DNA of 64,000 bases from JAJRTA01 sp965603125 (lineage in GTDB: Bacteria; Zixibacteria; MSB-5A5; GN15; FEB-12): NCBI GenBank assembly GCA_965603125.1, contig CBFDBU010000010.1:1-64000 (forward strand), read 5' to 3'. Both the position numbers and the translations under genes were made by a program. Under the pieces are notes generated by a model. The model did no database searches, was not told the DNA's origin, and saw only the letters and a list, made by a program, of their open reading frames with translations. Every line of letters begins with the position of its first letter. Position 1 is the first letter of the stretch. Shown piece after piece: positions 1 through 7,516 of this stretch.

Positions 1-2
1 AG

Positions 3-110
3 GCGAAGATCTTTGAGTATATTGAGGTGTTTTACAACTGGGAACGCCGTCATTCGAGCCTGGGCTTCAAAAGCCCGGTTGACTTCGAACGGACGGCTAC
101 CCTATCTTAA
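3..110 (+). pseudogene. IS3-family transposase, C-terminal end (cut by window edge)
   Basis: The first 36 codons read in one frame to a TAA and give the characteristic tail of an IS3-family OrfB integrase-core transposase, with a YNWERRHSSLGFKSP-like motif. In this family that motif lies close to the catalytic glutamate at the end of the DDE domain. The rest of the protein lies outside the window, so whether the copy is intact cannot be judged. The element's terminal repeat follows directly at about 113-140. Confidence 0.8.
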
Positions 111-112
111 CT

Positions 113-140
113 GGGTGTCCACTTTTTCGGGGGAAGTCCA
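113..140. repeat. Probable terminal inverted repeat of the IS3-type element
   Basis: The stretch right after the transposase stop contains GTGTCCACTTTTTCGGGGG and ends GAAGTCCA. Read on the other strand it begins TGGACTTCCCCCG, a typical IS3-family terminus. The partner repeat is outside the window, so the exact boundary and any target duplication cannot be checked. Confidence 0.55.
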
Positions 141-179
141 TCCCCTCACTATTACGAACTGGGTGCTGTTGGGCCCCTC

Positions 180-773
180 CTACTCCCACAGGAACAGGGT
201 GAAACCGGCCATGAAGTTAATTGATGTACCGCTCTCCGAATCCACGTCGGCTTTCTTGAATTTGTCCGCACGGTAGTTGATCTCCGCAAATAACCCCACC
301 GAATTGGCCACCATGTGCGTTATGCCCCCGCCGAATGACAGGGCCGTTACAGTGTGTTTGTCGCTGTCCTCGTCATTGTACTGACCCCAGGTGAACCCGC
401 CGGTGACATATGGATAGGTCGTCCCTTTCACGGATCCTGACCGGGATGTCTGTCCGAAGTAGTATCTGAGGCGTGGGCCGACACCGATGGCATACAACTT
501 GTCATCGCCGCGTTTCAGATGACCTATGATCAACTGTGCGCCGACGGCCAGATGCGGCGTGACGAAGACGCCACACTCAGGTGCAAAAAGCAAGATGGTG
601 ACCCCGTTCCCGCCACCGTCTTCATACAAATCCCCGCGAAGTGAGGAGAAGGCCGCTCCCCCACCGATAATAACACTCCCTTTGTCAATCGCTGACCCGG
701 TCCCCGATGCGGCGCCGGCGCAGCACGCTATTACTGAGGCACCAATCGCTAGTCTTGAAAAGATCCTGGACAT
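180..773 (-). CDS. Outer-membrane beta-barrel protein (OmpX/OprF-like small porin fold)
   Basis: A 197-residue protein with a signal peptide at about residues 1-24 (MSRIFSRLAIG..., small residues before cleavage). The rest is alternating hydrophobic/polar strands rich in Gly and aromatic residues, ending in Trp-Glu after a FTLFLW strand, as in outer-membrane barrels. The start at 773 is chosen over a longer reading because a GGAAGGGA Shine-Dalgarno sits just upstream and the signal peptide starts there. About eight strands would fit the OmpX/OmpW size class. The function is not readable: it could be a structural porin or an adhesion barrel. It may be co-transcribed with the small ORF upstream (896-1081) from the promoter at 1104-1133. 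Confidence 0.75.
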   Translation of the reverse strand: MSRIFSRLAIGASVIACCAGAASGTGSAIDKGSVIIGGGAAFSSLRGDLYEDGGGNGVTILLFAPECGVFVTPHLAVGAQLIIGHLKRGDDKLYAIGVGPRLRYYFGQTSRSGSVKGTTYPYVTGGFTWGQYNDEDSDKHTVTALSFGGGITHMVANSVGLFAEINYRADKFKKADVDSESGTSINFMAGFTLFLWE

Positions 774-895
774 GCTTAGCTCCCTTCCAGAGTACGTGTA
801 CATTTATGGCAAACAGACTCCGTTGATATTCTGCCCGCTGCAGTTCAATGTCTCCGAGATTCCAGACCTTTTGGTAACCGGCGTAAGCTACCGGA

Positions 896-1081
896 TTAGA
901 GTTGATTGGGCAAGTGTTTCTCTAAAAAAACGGCATCCGACTGTACGGCCGCCACTGCAGGAACTGCCTCATACGTGATCCGCCAGGTCCAACCATCAGG
1001 TCGGTTGGCCCACAGTTTGCTGTCGCCCGGGTGGCCGGGTACGGCGCCGCTCCGAGCGCGTCTTCGGCTACATGCAATCAC
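896..1081 (-). CDS. Possible small protein (61 aa) with strong translation signals
   Basis: The protein resembles nothing I know. It is Trp- and Ala-containing with an Arg-rich N-terminus and no obvious membrane segment. The case for it rests on signals. It starts with GTG 10 nt after AGGAGGTGAT, which is fully complementary to the usual 16S anti-Shine-Dalgarno. That site sits directly downstream of a TTGACA-18-TATATT promoter on the same strand. The outer-membrane barrel gene starts about 120 nt after its stop, so it may be a leader gene of that transcript. It could also be a chance reading frame in a leader RNA. Confidence 0.4.
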   Translation of the reverse strand: MIACSRRRARSGAVPGHPGDSKLWANRPDGWTWRITYEAVPAVAAVQSDAVFLEKHLPNQL

Positions 1082-1103
1082 CGGTCGATCACCTCCTGCC
1101 CAG

Positions 1104-1133
1104 AATATAGGACATTTGTTATACAGGTGTCAA
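1104..1133 (-). promoter_or_regulatory. Sigma-70 type promoter, minus strand
   Basis: On the minus strand there is a perfect -35 TTGACA (1133-1128), an 18-nt spacer and a -10 TATATT (1109-1104). Transcription would start near 1097, immediately at the AGGAGGTGAT ribosome-binding site of the small ORF ending at 896, and would continue into the outer-membrane barrel gene. Confidence 0.65.
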
Positions 1134-1222
1134 TAATTGCACGAAAAACGTTTAATCCACGAATTCAGCATTGACATGAAAGACGGTATCTACCCCATCT
1201 GATCAAGGGATTCGTGCTTCAG

Positions 1223-1412
1223 TCCGGCACCCCACCCCACCCCCTTTACACTCTCCCACACCCTCTCTCCTCTCCAACACTCTCTCCAGTTCGACGCTGC
1301 TGTGGTTGCCCAAAACCGCCCCAACGCTCAGCGTATCTGCTTGCCATTATCAGAAAATGCATTAGCTTGCTCTCAATATGATCTACAGACGCGCTCAAGA
1401 AAGGTATGCGTG
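1223..1412. other. Pyrimidine-rich leader upstream of glnA
   Basis: About 70 bases at 1223-1290 are almost only C and T with scattered A (CACCCCACCCC... CTCTCTCC runs), followed by roughly 120 nt of ordinary sequence up to the glnA start. I see no clear -35/-10 pair and no sigma-54 GG-N10-GC element here. A weak TATGAT occurs at 1377-1382. The rest of the 1134-1412 gap shows no gene. Confidence 0.4.
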
Positions 1413-2825
1413 ATGAGTTTGAACCAGGTGAAAAAAACGGCCAAAGAAACGAAGGCCGAGTTCCTCGACTTGAAGGTCAGCAATCTGCCGGGCTTGTGGC
1501 ATCACATAACTCTGCCGATATCGTCGCTCGACAGCGCTCTTCTGAAAACCGGCGTGGGTGTCGACGGCTCTTCCCTGCCCGGATTCGCTAGTATCGAGCG
1601 CGGCGACATGATACTCATCCCCGATACGTCAACCGCGTTTATCGATCCCTTTTATGAGCGACCCACTTTGTCCATGATTGCCGATATCATGGACGCCGGC
1701 GACAAGATCATGCCCTACTCGCGCAACCCTCGGCGAGTGGCGGCGGACGCCGAGAAGCACCTTTCCCGGAAGCGACCCGGCTTGAAGGCCGTCATGGGCC
1801 CCGAGTTTGAGTTCTACGTCTTTGACAAGGTCAATTTCTTCCAGGGCCCCGACCACGCTTTCTATTACCTGGATTCAACGGAAGCGGAGTGGAACGCCGA
1901 ACAGGACAACGAGAACCTCGCCTACAAGATCGCCTACAAGAAGGGCTACCATGTGGCGCCGCCGATGGACCGCACCTACAACCTCCGTTCGCAGATCTGC
2001 GCCATGCTGGCCGAAGTGGGCGTGCCGTTGAAGTACCACCACCACGAAGTCGGCGGCGGCGGGCAGCATGAGATTGAAGCCTGCTTTGCATCCCTCCTGA
2101 AAATGGCCGACCAGTCGATGCTGGTGAAGTACTTCGTCAAGAACGAGTGCTTTCGGGAGGGCAAGTCGGCCACCTTCATGCCCAAGCCGCTGTTCAACGA
2201 ACCCGGTTCGGGCCTTCACGTTCATCAGTACCTGGCCGACGACAAGGGTTCGGTCTTCTATGACAAGAAAGGCCCGGCTCGTTTTTCGCGGATCGGTCTG
2301 TACTACATCGGCGGCCTTCTTAAGCACGTCGATTCAATCCTTGCCTTTTCCAATCCCTCGACCAATTCGTTCAAACGCCTCGTGCCCGGCTTTGAAGCGC
2401 CAGTGGCAGGGACCTACTCAGTCGGCAACCGCACCGCCTGCATCCGAATCCCAGGCTACCAGCGCGACCCCGGGACGATGCGATTTGAGTTTCGTCCCGG
2501 CGATGGAACCATGAATCCCTACCTGGGTTACGCCGCTATGCTGATGGCCGGTATCGACGGTATCGTTCGCAAGATCGATCCGGGACTACCGCTCGACAGA
2601 AACCTGGATGAAATGTCCAAAGAAGAGTTGGCTGGAATTCACCAGTTGCCGACCTCCCTGACGAAGGCGCTCAACGCTCTCGATGTGGACCATGACTACC
2701 TGTTGCAGGGCGGCGTCTTTACCGAGGATCTGCTGGAGTCATGGGTCGGTCTGAAGCGGAAAGAGGTGGATGAAATCCGCATCCGACCCACTCCGCATGA
2801 ATTCCAGATGTATTACGACGTCTGA
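1413..2825 (+). CDS. glnA: Glutamine synthetase type I
   Basis: ATP-dependent ligation of ammonia to glutamate; cytoplasmic and dodecameric in this family. The 470 residues match the GS-I length. Recognisable blocks in order: a VDGSS segment near the N-terminus, GPEFEFYVFD (metal site), NEPGSGLHVHQ, KRLVPGFEAP, NRTACIRIP and RFEFRPGDG. In the place of the adenylylated Tyr (NLYDLPPEE in enteric enzymes) it has NLDEMSKEE, so Tyr is Asp and GlnE-type adenylylation is not expected. The ATG at 1413 is chosen because AGAAAGG lies 8 nt upstream and this gives the usual N-terminus. A GTG one codon earlier is an alternative. The convergent trehalose genes begin 63 nt downstream. Confidence 0.97.
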   Translation: MSLNQVKKTAKETKAEFLDLKVSNLPGLWHHITLPISSLDSALLKTGVGVDGSSLPGFASIERGDMILIPDTSTAFIDPFYERPTLSMIADIMDAGDKIMPYSRNPRRVAADAEKHLSRKRPGLKAVMGPEFEFYVFDKVNFFQGPDHAFYYLDSTEAEWNAEQDNENLAYKIAYKKGYHVAPPMDRTYNLRSQICAMLAEVGVPLKYHHHEVGGGGQHEIEACFASLLKMADQSMLVKYFVKNECFREGKSATFMPKPLFNEPGSGLHVHQYLADDKGSVFYDKKGPARFSRIGLYYIGGLLKHVDSILAFSNPSTNSFKRLVPGFEAPVAGTYSVGNRTACIRIPGYQRDPGTMRFEFRPGDGTMNPYLGYAAMLMAGIDGIVRKIDPGLPLDRNLDEMSKEELAGIHQLPTSLTKALNALDVDHDYLLQGGVFTEDLLESWVGLKRKEVDEIRIRPTPHEFQMYYDV

Positions 2826-2888
2826 CGGCGGCCGGGGGCATCGGGAGCGGCACAGTCCCGCGCCCAGCGACGCCGCCCTACCTTGACT

Positions 2889-4358
2889 TCACCCCGTAGT
2901 GTGCTCTGCAAGGGATGTTGCCTTGCGGTCCCCTGCCTTAGGTGTATCGTCCAGGAACCAGCGCACCCATCGGTGGACGTCGTTGCGCTTGATCTCGTTG
3001 CGCAGGGTTCTCATGCGGCGGCGGCGCTCCTCCGGTTCCATGATATAGGCAGCGTAGATTGCGTCCGCCGTGCTCTCCAGGTCATAGGGATTGACTATGA
3101 GAGCGCCCCGGGCCAGTTGCGCGGCGGCGCCTGCAAACTCCGAGAGGATCAACACGCCGTTGTCGTCAACGGTACTGGCGCAATACTCCTTCGCAACAAG
3201 GTTCATGCCGTCCCGAAGCGGCGTTATCAGGGCGATTTCGCAGGCGCGATAATGCCCCAGCAACTGCTCGCGTTCCAGGTGGCGATACATATAGTGGATA
3301 GGCACCCAGCCATGACGTGAAAATTGGCTGTTGATCCGGCCCACCTGCTCGTCCAGCAATTGTTTCAGATTCTGGTAGTCTGGTACTTTGACGCGGCTGG
3401 GAACCACGATCTGCACCAGCGAGATATTGCCCTGGGCGTCGGGGTATTTCTCGAGCATTCGCTCAAATGCCAGGAGCCTCTCCAGCATACCCTTGGTGTA
3501 GTCAAGACGGTCAAGTCCTAACATCAGAACCTTGCTGCGCAGGTTTTCGTGAAGATACCAGGCGGCGTCGGCGACTTCAGGGGACCTGGCCGCGCTGTCG
3601 AACTCGTGAAAATCGATGCTTATCGGGTAGTGCCCCAGTCTCACTTCACGTTGACCGTATCTCACTCGCGACTGTTGTCTGTATGATCGGGCGGACGCCT
3701 CCGGCACCAGTGATCGAATGCTCTGGATGAAATTGCGGTAGTCGTTGACGGTCTGGAAACCGATATGGTCATACTCCAGCAGAGCCTGGATAAGCTCCTG
3801 CTTCCAGGGGAGACGTCTGAACAGATCTCTGGACGGAAAGGGGATATGCAGGAAAAAGTTCAAGCGATGGTCCGAGCCCATCTCTCGCAGGAAATGCCCT
3901 ACCAACATCAACTGGTAGTCGTGAATCCAAACAAAACATCCCGGCCGGATCGACCCGGCGATGACGTCGGCAAACTTGCGATTAACGTCGACATAAGCCG
4001 GCCAGTTCTCGGCGTCGAACCGGCAGTGACCCAGAAGGTCATGGAACAGCGGCCAGATCGTTTGATTGGAAAACCCGCGGTAGTACATGTCCACTTCGGC
4101 TTGTGACAGCACGACCGGTTTCAAATCGAACTGCGCGTCTTCACTGTATTCCCGCAGCAGTGATGTCACCGGAGCCTCCGGGCCGCATCCGGGCCATCCA
4201 ATCCACAGTCCGCGGTGTCTCTTCATCAGCGGCGTCAACGCTGTTACCAGCCCCCCCGCCGCCGACTCCACACTCCAACCATCTTCCGCCTGAGATATAA
4301 CCACCGGCAGCCGATTGGATACTACCAGGAGACGTAAATTGGTCTCGCTCACGATCAC
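2889..4358 (-). CDS. otsA: Trehalose-6-phosphate synthase (GT20)
   Basis: Transfers glucose from a nucleotide sugar to glucose-6-phosphate to give trehalose-6-phosphate; cytoplasmic. The 489-residue size is usual for GT20. Seen: the N-terminal RLLVVSNRLPV strand with the phosphate-binding Arg, a GLWIGWPG loop, HDYQLMLVG (catalytic His-Asp region), LDRLDYTKGM and RDGMNLVAKEY near the nucleotide site. The start is GTG with AGGAGTGGG directly before it. It is the last gene of a four-gene minus-strand run; 129 nt separate it from otsB. Its product is dephosphorylated by the otsB product. Confidence 0.95.
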   Translation of the reverse strand: MIVSETNLRLLVVSNRLPVVISQAEDGWSVESAAGGLVTALTPLMKRHRGLWIGWPGCGPEAPVTSLLREYSEDAQFDLKPVVLSQAEVDMYYRGFSNQTIWPLFHDLLGHCRFDAENWPAYVDVNRKFADVIAGSIRPGCFVWIHDYQLMLVGHFLREMGSDHRLNFFLHIPFPSRDLFRRLPWKQELIQALLEYDHIGFQTVNDYRNFIQSIRSLVPEASARSYRQQSRVRYGQREVRLGHYPISIDFHEFDSAARSPEVADAAWYLHENLRSKVLMLGLDRLDYTKGMLERLLAFERMLEKYPDAQGNISLVQIVVPSRVKVPDYQNLKQLLDEQVGRINSQFSRHGWVPIHYMYRHLEREQLLGHYRACEIALITPLRDGMNLVAKEYCASTVDDNGVLILSEFAGAAAQLARGALIVNPYDLESTADAIYAAYIMEPEERRRRMRTLRNEIKRNDVHRWVRWFLDDTPKAGDRKATSLAEHTTG

Positions 4359-4487
4359 CCCACTCCTATCGTCTGCTTTTTCTTGCAGACCACGAACTCA
4401 TATTCAATATAGAAGGCTGCAAACTGAGAAGCAAACTCAATCGAAGCGGGGATGATCCTGCCCAGCGAGACCGACGTCGAGACCGTC

Positions 4488-5276
4488 TCAGCCCCGGCCG
4501 CTGACGGCCCATCTGTCAAGGAATGCCAGCATCTCAGCAGGTGGCTGCAACCAGACGTCCGCCGCGGTTTCTCTGAGTTCCGACCGCACCAGCACCGCCA
4601 GCCCCTGTTCCGGCAGCGCTCGGAAGGCGTCCTCGTCCGTCTCGTCGTCACCCAGATAGGCAACGGCGCTGTTGTGGGGGGAGCCACCGGCGATGCGGCG
4701 CACGGCTTCGCCCTTGGTGATGCTCTCGACTCTCAACTCCAGGCCGCCGTCGAACTCTCTCAGGACGAGATCGAACTCGGCGGCTGAATCCCGCCACCTG
4801 TCGCTGATGGCTGTGCGCATGCTATCAATCTCGTCGGTGGCTTTCCCTCGCCAGTGGAAGGCGATTCCCACCGGCTTCCTTTCGGTTGTCTCAAGGAGGC
4901 CCTGTTCCCTGGCCCACCAATAGGCGGCGGCCAGCCCCTCGGCGGGGCGTTCCTCCGAACTCGCCGAATGGTAGCGGCCGTCCGGCATCAGCCGCTCGGC
5001 GCCGTGCGAGCCCCAGATCTCGGGAAGCGCGTCCAACTGAAGCAGCGGCGTCAGATCGGAGACAGCACGGCCGCTGACTATGACCAGCCGGGTCGATCCG
5101 GCCGAGAGTATTTTCGTCAGTCGCTCGCGCACCCCCGGATAGGGAACCGCCCGGTCCCGCTCGGGGCGAAAGGGCGCCAGTGTGCCGTCGTAATCCAGCA
5201 TGAGAATACGCTCGGCAGCCGTGTGCAGACGCCGAAAAAAGGCTTCCAGGTCAAGGTCCTTATTGAGAAGCTTCAT
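4488..5276 (-). CDS. otsB: Trehalose-6-phosphate phosphatase (HAD superfamily)
   Basis: Removes phosphate from trehalose-6-phosphate. HAD motifs are visible: motif I LDYDGTLAPF with both aspartates, motif II LVIVSGR, a KPVGIAFHWR cap segment and the acidic motif GDDETDEDAF. The 262-residue length fits the family. The ATG at 5276 is taken; a TTG at 5285 would abut the treT stop (TGA at 5286-5288), so the two genes are either directly adjacent or separated by 9 nt. Neither start has a strong Shine-Dalgarno, which suggests translational coupling to treT. Confidence 0.93.
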   Translation of the reverse strand: MKLLNKDLDLEAFFRRLHTAAERILMLDYDGTLAPFRPERDRAVPYPGVRERLTKILSAGSTRLVIVSGRAVSDLTPLLQLDALPEIWGSHGAERLMPDGRYHSASSEERPAEGLAAAYWWAREQGLLETTERKPVGIAFHWRGKATDEIDSMRTAISDRWRDSAAEFDLVLREFDGGLELRVESITKGEAVRRIAGGSPHNSAVAYLGDDETDEDAFRALPEQGLAVLVRSELRETAADVWLQPPAEMLAFLDRWAVSGRG

Positions 5277-5285
5277 GGTGCGCAA

Positions 5286-6518
5286 TCAGACTGCCAGCAG
5301 ATGGCTCTCGACACCGCAGCGCAGGGCCAGCATCAACGTCAGGTACTCGCGCAGGTGCCGGGTCAGAAGGAAGTTGTGCCGGACGAACTCCCTGGCCGTC
5401 GCCCCCATCGTCATGCATGCTTCCGGATGCTGCAGCAACTCGCGTAGGCGCAGAGCGGCTCCCTCGGGGCTGTCGACCAGGAATCCGGTGTGATAATTGT
5501 GTACCTGGAGTCGGATGCCGCCCACGTTTCCACCGATTACCGGTTTGCTTTTCCACATCGCCTCCGTCACCGTCAGGCCAAACCCTTCCTGGAGCGATTT
5601 CTGGATTACGATAGTGGAGGTGCGCTGCAGGGCGTTGATGATTCGATGAGCGTCGCTGGGTAACATCAGCACAAAAATGTGGTCATTACCCTGCGCCGCC
5701 GCCTGTACTTCTTCAAGCACCATAGCACCCTCGGGGTCGTCGCTTGCTCCTCCCCCGGCCAGCACTAGTTGCGCCTCGACCGAACGGTTCAACATGTTGA
5801 AACTGTGAATGACACCGATGGGATCCTTGAAGCGGTCGAACCGTGATACCTGTGTTATGACAGGCAGCTCCTGTGACAGGCCGAACCGTTTCGCCATAGC
5901 CGCGATCTCAGGTTGCGGCAGTTCCCGGTTCTTCTCGCTGAGGGGATCGATAGAGGGAGCGATAATGAACTGAGGGTGGTCGACTCTCTGGGCGAAATCG
6001 GGCATTGAGAAGATCGAGGCGTCGTATTGTGCAATGGAGCTTTTGAGGTACCTCCAGACTTTTCGATACGGGCGGCTGACATCAATGTGACAGCGCCAGA
6101 CCCAGCGTCCCTTTCGTCCCGGACAGAGTCCGATCAGGAAGGCCGGCTGGGGGTCGTGGATTACGACGAAATCCGCCTCTTCAAGCACCGGTCGGAGACG
6201 ATCGGCGTTGGCCGCTACCGTCTCCTGGTAAACATCCAGCATTTTCTGAGTGAGGACAACCGGATTGCCCTGCAGCCCGTTGTGGAACGCCTTGGTGACA
6301 TTGAAGAAATCAGCGTGCCCTTCGACTACCTCCCAGGAAGCATGGAGTCCCAGGTCGTTCATCAGCGGCACCAACCACCTGAGAATCTCAGCAACTCCCC
6401 CACCCTCGCGGGTGGAGTTCACGTGCACGACACGCGCCCCGGCAAGCTCGATAGCCAACTGTCTCAACTGCGAAACAGCAGCAGCGCCGACCACGTTCTC
6501 GTACGAGTCCAGCTTCAT
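5286..6518 (-). CDS. treT: Trehalose glycosyltransferring synthase TreT (GT4)
   Basis: In characterised members (Thermococcus, Pyrococcus) this enzyme joins nucleotide-diphosphoglucose and free glucose into trehalose in one reversible step. The 410-residue GT-B protein shows the diagnostic N-terminus (VVHVNSTREGGGVAEILRWL), IHDPQPAFLIG, WRCHIDVSRP, then the nucleotide-sugar half with QVSRFDRFKDP and a QKSLQEGFGLTVTEAMW E-x7-E motif. The ATG at 6518 is chosen because it lies 1 nt after the upstream stop with GGTGGAG 6 nt before it; the longer reading lacks such a signal. Its presence beside otsAB means two trehalose routes in one operon. Confidence 0.93.
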   Translation of the reverse strand: MKLDSYENVVGAAAVSQLRQLAIELAGARVVHVNSTREGGGVAEILRWLVPLMNDLGLHASWEVVEGHADFFNVTKAFHNGLQGNPVVLTQKMLDVYQETVAANADRLRPVLEEADFVVIHDPQPAFLIGLCPGRKGRWVWRCHIDVSRPYRKVWRYLKSSIAQYDASIFSMPDFAQRVDHPQFIIAPSIDPLSEKNRELPQPEIAAMAKRFGLSQELPVITQVSRFDRFKDPIGVIHSFNMLNRSVEAQLVLAGGGASDDPEGAMVLEEVQAAAQGNDHIFVLMLPSDAHRIINALQRTSTIVIQKSLQEGFGLTVTEAMWKSKPVIGGNVGGIRLQVHNYHTGFLVDSPEGAALRLRELLQHPEACMTMGATAREFVRHNFLLTRHLREYLTLMLALRCGVESHLLAV

Positions 6519-6519
6519 G

Positions 6520-7206
6520 CTAAACTCCACCGACTTCCACAGTGACCCGCTTGACAACGTCTATGAGCGCCTGCTTGAGTTCAGGAAGCGTGAGGTAGTA
6601 GAAATCTATACTCTGCAGCGCCTGGAGCAGTTCCTCCGTTCCCGAACCGAACCCAAGCAGCCAGGTGGAGAAATCGTCAAGCCTGTCAGGTGTTCGTCTG
6701 CGGGCTTCGATAAAATGGTAGTATACCGAACTGAAACTCAGCTCCGGCAGGTGCCCTATCCAATCGGCCGGCGTTTCCAGCTCCACCCCCCGGTTGAAAA
6801 CGACCGTCACGGCGCGCATGAACCGGAAATCCTCACCGGCAGGGGCGTAGTGCGAATACCCCACTTCCATGAGCCGTTCGTCCAGTACATCCAGCACGGA
6901 GTCACGCAAATGACCCAGACTCTTGCACGAATAGGGATTGATTACCCCCAGGCGTTCGCCCAGGACCCGGTCGCGAAGGTAACGGGCCGACCAGACGGCG
7001 AAGTCGTTGCGGAATTCCGGATCGTCGAAACTCGGCCTGATGGCGGTTTCGCAGAAGTGGTGGAAAAGGCACTCGACCGGGCAGACGGCCACGCCCTCCC
7101 GCAAATCCCGTAGATTGACGGCTGTCGGCACTCCCCCCATACGCGTAATCAGCGTACAGTCTTTCACTTCAAACGGCATATTGGCTTTTTCGGTTTCCCA
7201 GATCAT
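6520..7206 (-). CDS. DUF5752-family protein of the trehalose cluster
   Basis: First gene of the trehalose operon. The sequence from MPFEVKDCTLI, with LRDLREGVAVCPVECLFHHF and FDDPEFRNDFAVWSARYLRD, is what I recall as the DUF5752 pattern, a conserved family with no known reaction that tends to sit beside treT-type genes. The N-terminal 120 residues carry conserved His, Cys and Asp; the C-terminal half is helical (about 228 residues in all). The start at 7206 is uncertain: ATG at 7179 (MPFEV...) matches the family start equally well. The tight link (1 nt) to treT suggests a partner, sensor or regulator of trehalose formation, but that is inference. Confidence 0.75.
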   Translation of the reverse strand: MIWETEKANMPFEVKDCTLITRMGGVPTAVNLRDLREGVAVCPVECLFHHFCETAIRPSFDDPEFRNDFAVWSARYLRDRVLGERLGVINPYSCKSLGHLRDSVLDVLDERLMEVGYSHYAPAGEDFRFMRAVTVVFNRGVELETPADWIGHLPELSFSSVYYHFIEARRRTPDRLDDFSTWLLGFGSGTEELLQALQSIDFYYLTLPELKQALIDVVKRVTVEVGGV

Positions 7207-7330
7207 ACCTTTACGATTGCCTGCGTGTTCACTGTTCTGTCCGTTTGTTGCCGTTCCCGCGGTGGCGTCCTCGTCCACCGGGTAGGGGCAGGGGCACGAG
7301 GGCATCCACCGTGCGCAAGATTGCTCTATT

Positions 7331-7358
7331 ATGATAATGGAAACTCAGGGCGAGACAA
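7331..7358 (-). promoter_or_regulatory. Probable promoter of the trehalose operon
   Basis: On the minus strand TTGTCT (7358-7353), a 16-nt spacer and TATCAT (7336-7331). It lies about 125 nt upstream of the DUF5752 start. The gap 7207-7516 holds this and the divergent promoter at 7455-7483 and no gene. Confidence 0.45.
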
Positions 7359-7454
7359 GCGATTACTTGTCGACTATGCCCCCCCAGGATAGAGTCGACT
7401 GTAACCAAGCCGGTTGGCCGACAAACCGACCGGATCGCCTATCGCAGCGGAGCC

Positions 7455-7483
7455 TTGACACCGACAGTCCCGGTCGATAGATT
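7455..7483 (+). promoter_or_regulatory. Probable promoter of the SGNH hydrolase gene
   Basis: TTGACA at 7455-7460, 17-nt spacer, TAGATT at 7478-7483. The start codon at 7517 is about 27 nt past the expected transcription start. Confidence 0.55.
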
Positions 7484-7516
7484 TCGACGTATGGACGCGG
7501 GAGTCCCGGATACGGC

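Noticed and set aside
1088..1098. Apparent 16S rRNA 3' end (GATCACCTCCT)
   Set aside because: The surrounding sequence is not rRNA; it is the reverse complement of a strong Shine-Dalgarno.
4355..4687. 110-residue minus-strand frame across the end of otsB and the gap to otsA
   Set aside because: A short stretch in the gap looks protein-like, but the frame overlaps otsB in another frame and has no start or family match. I judged it chance.
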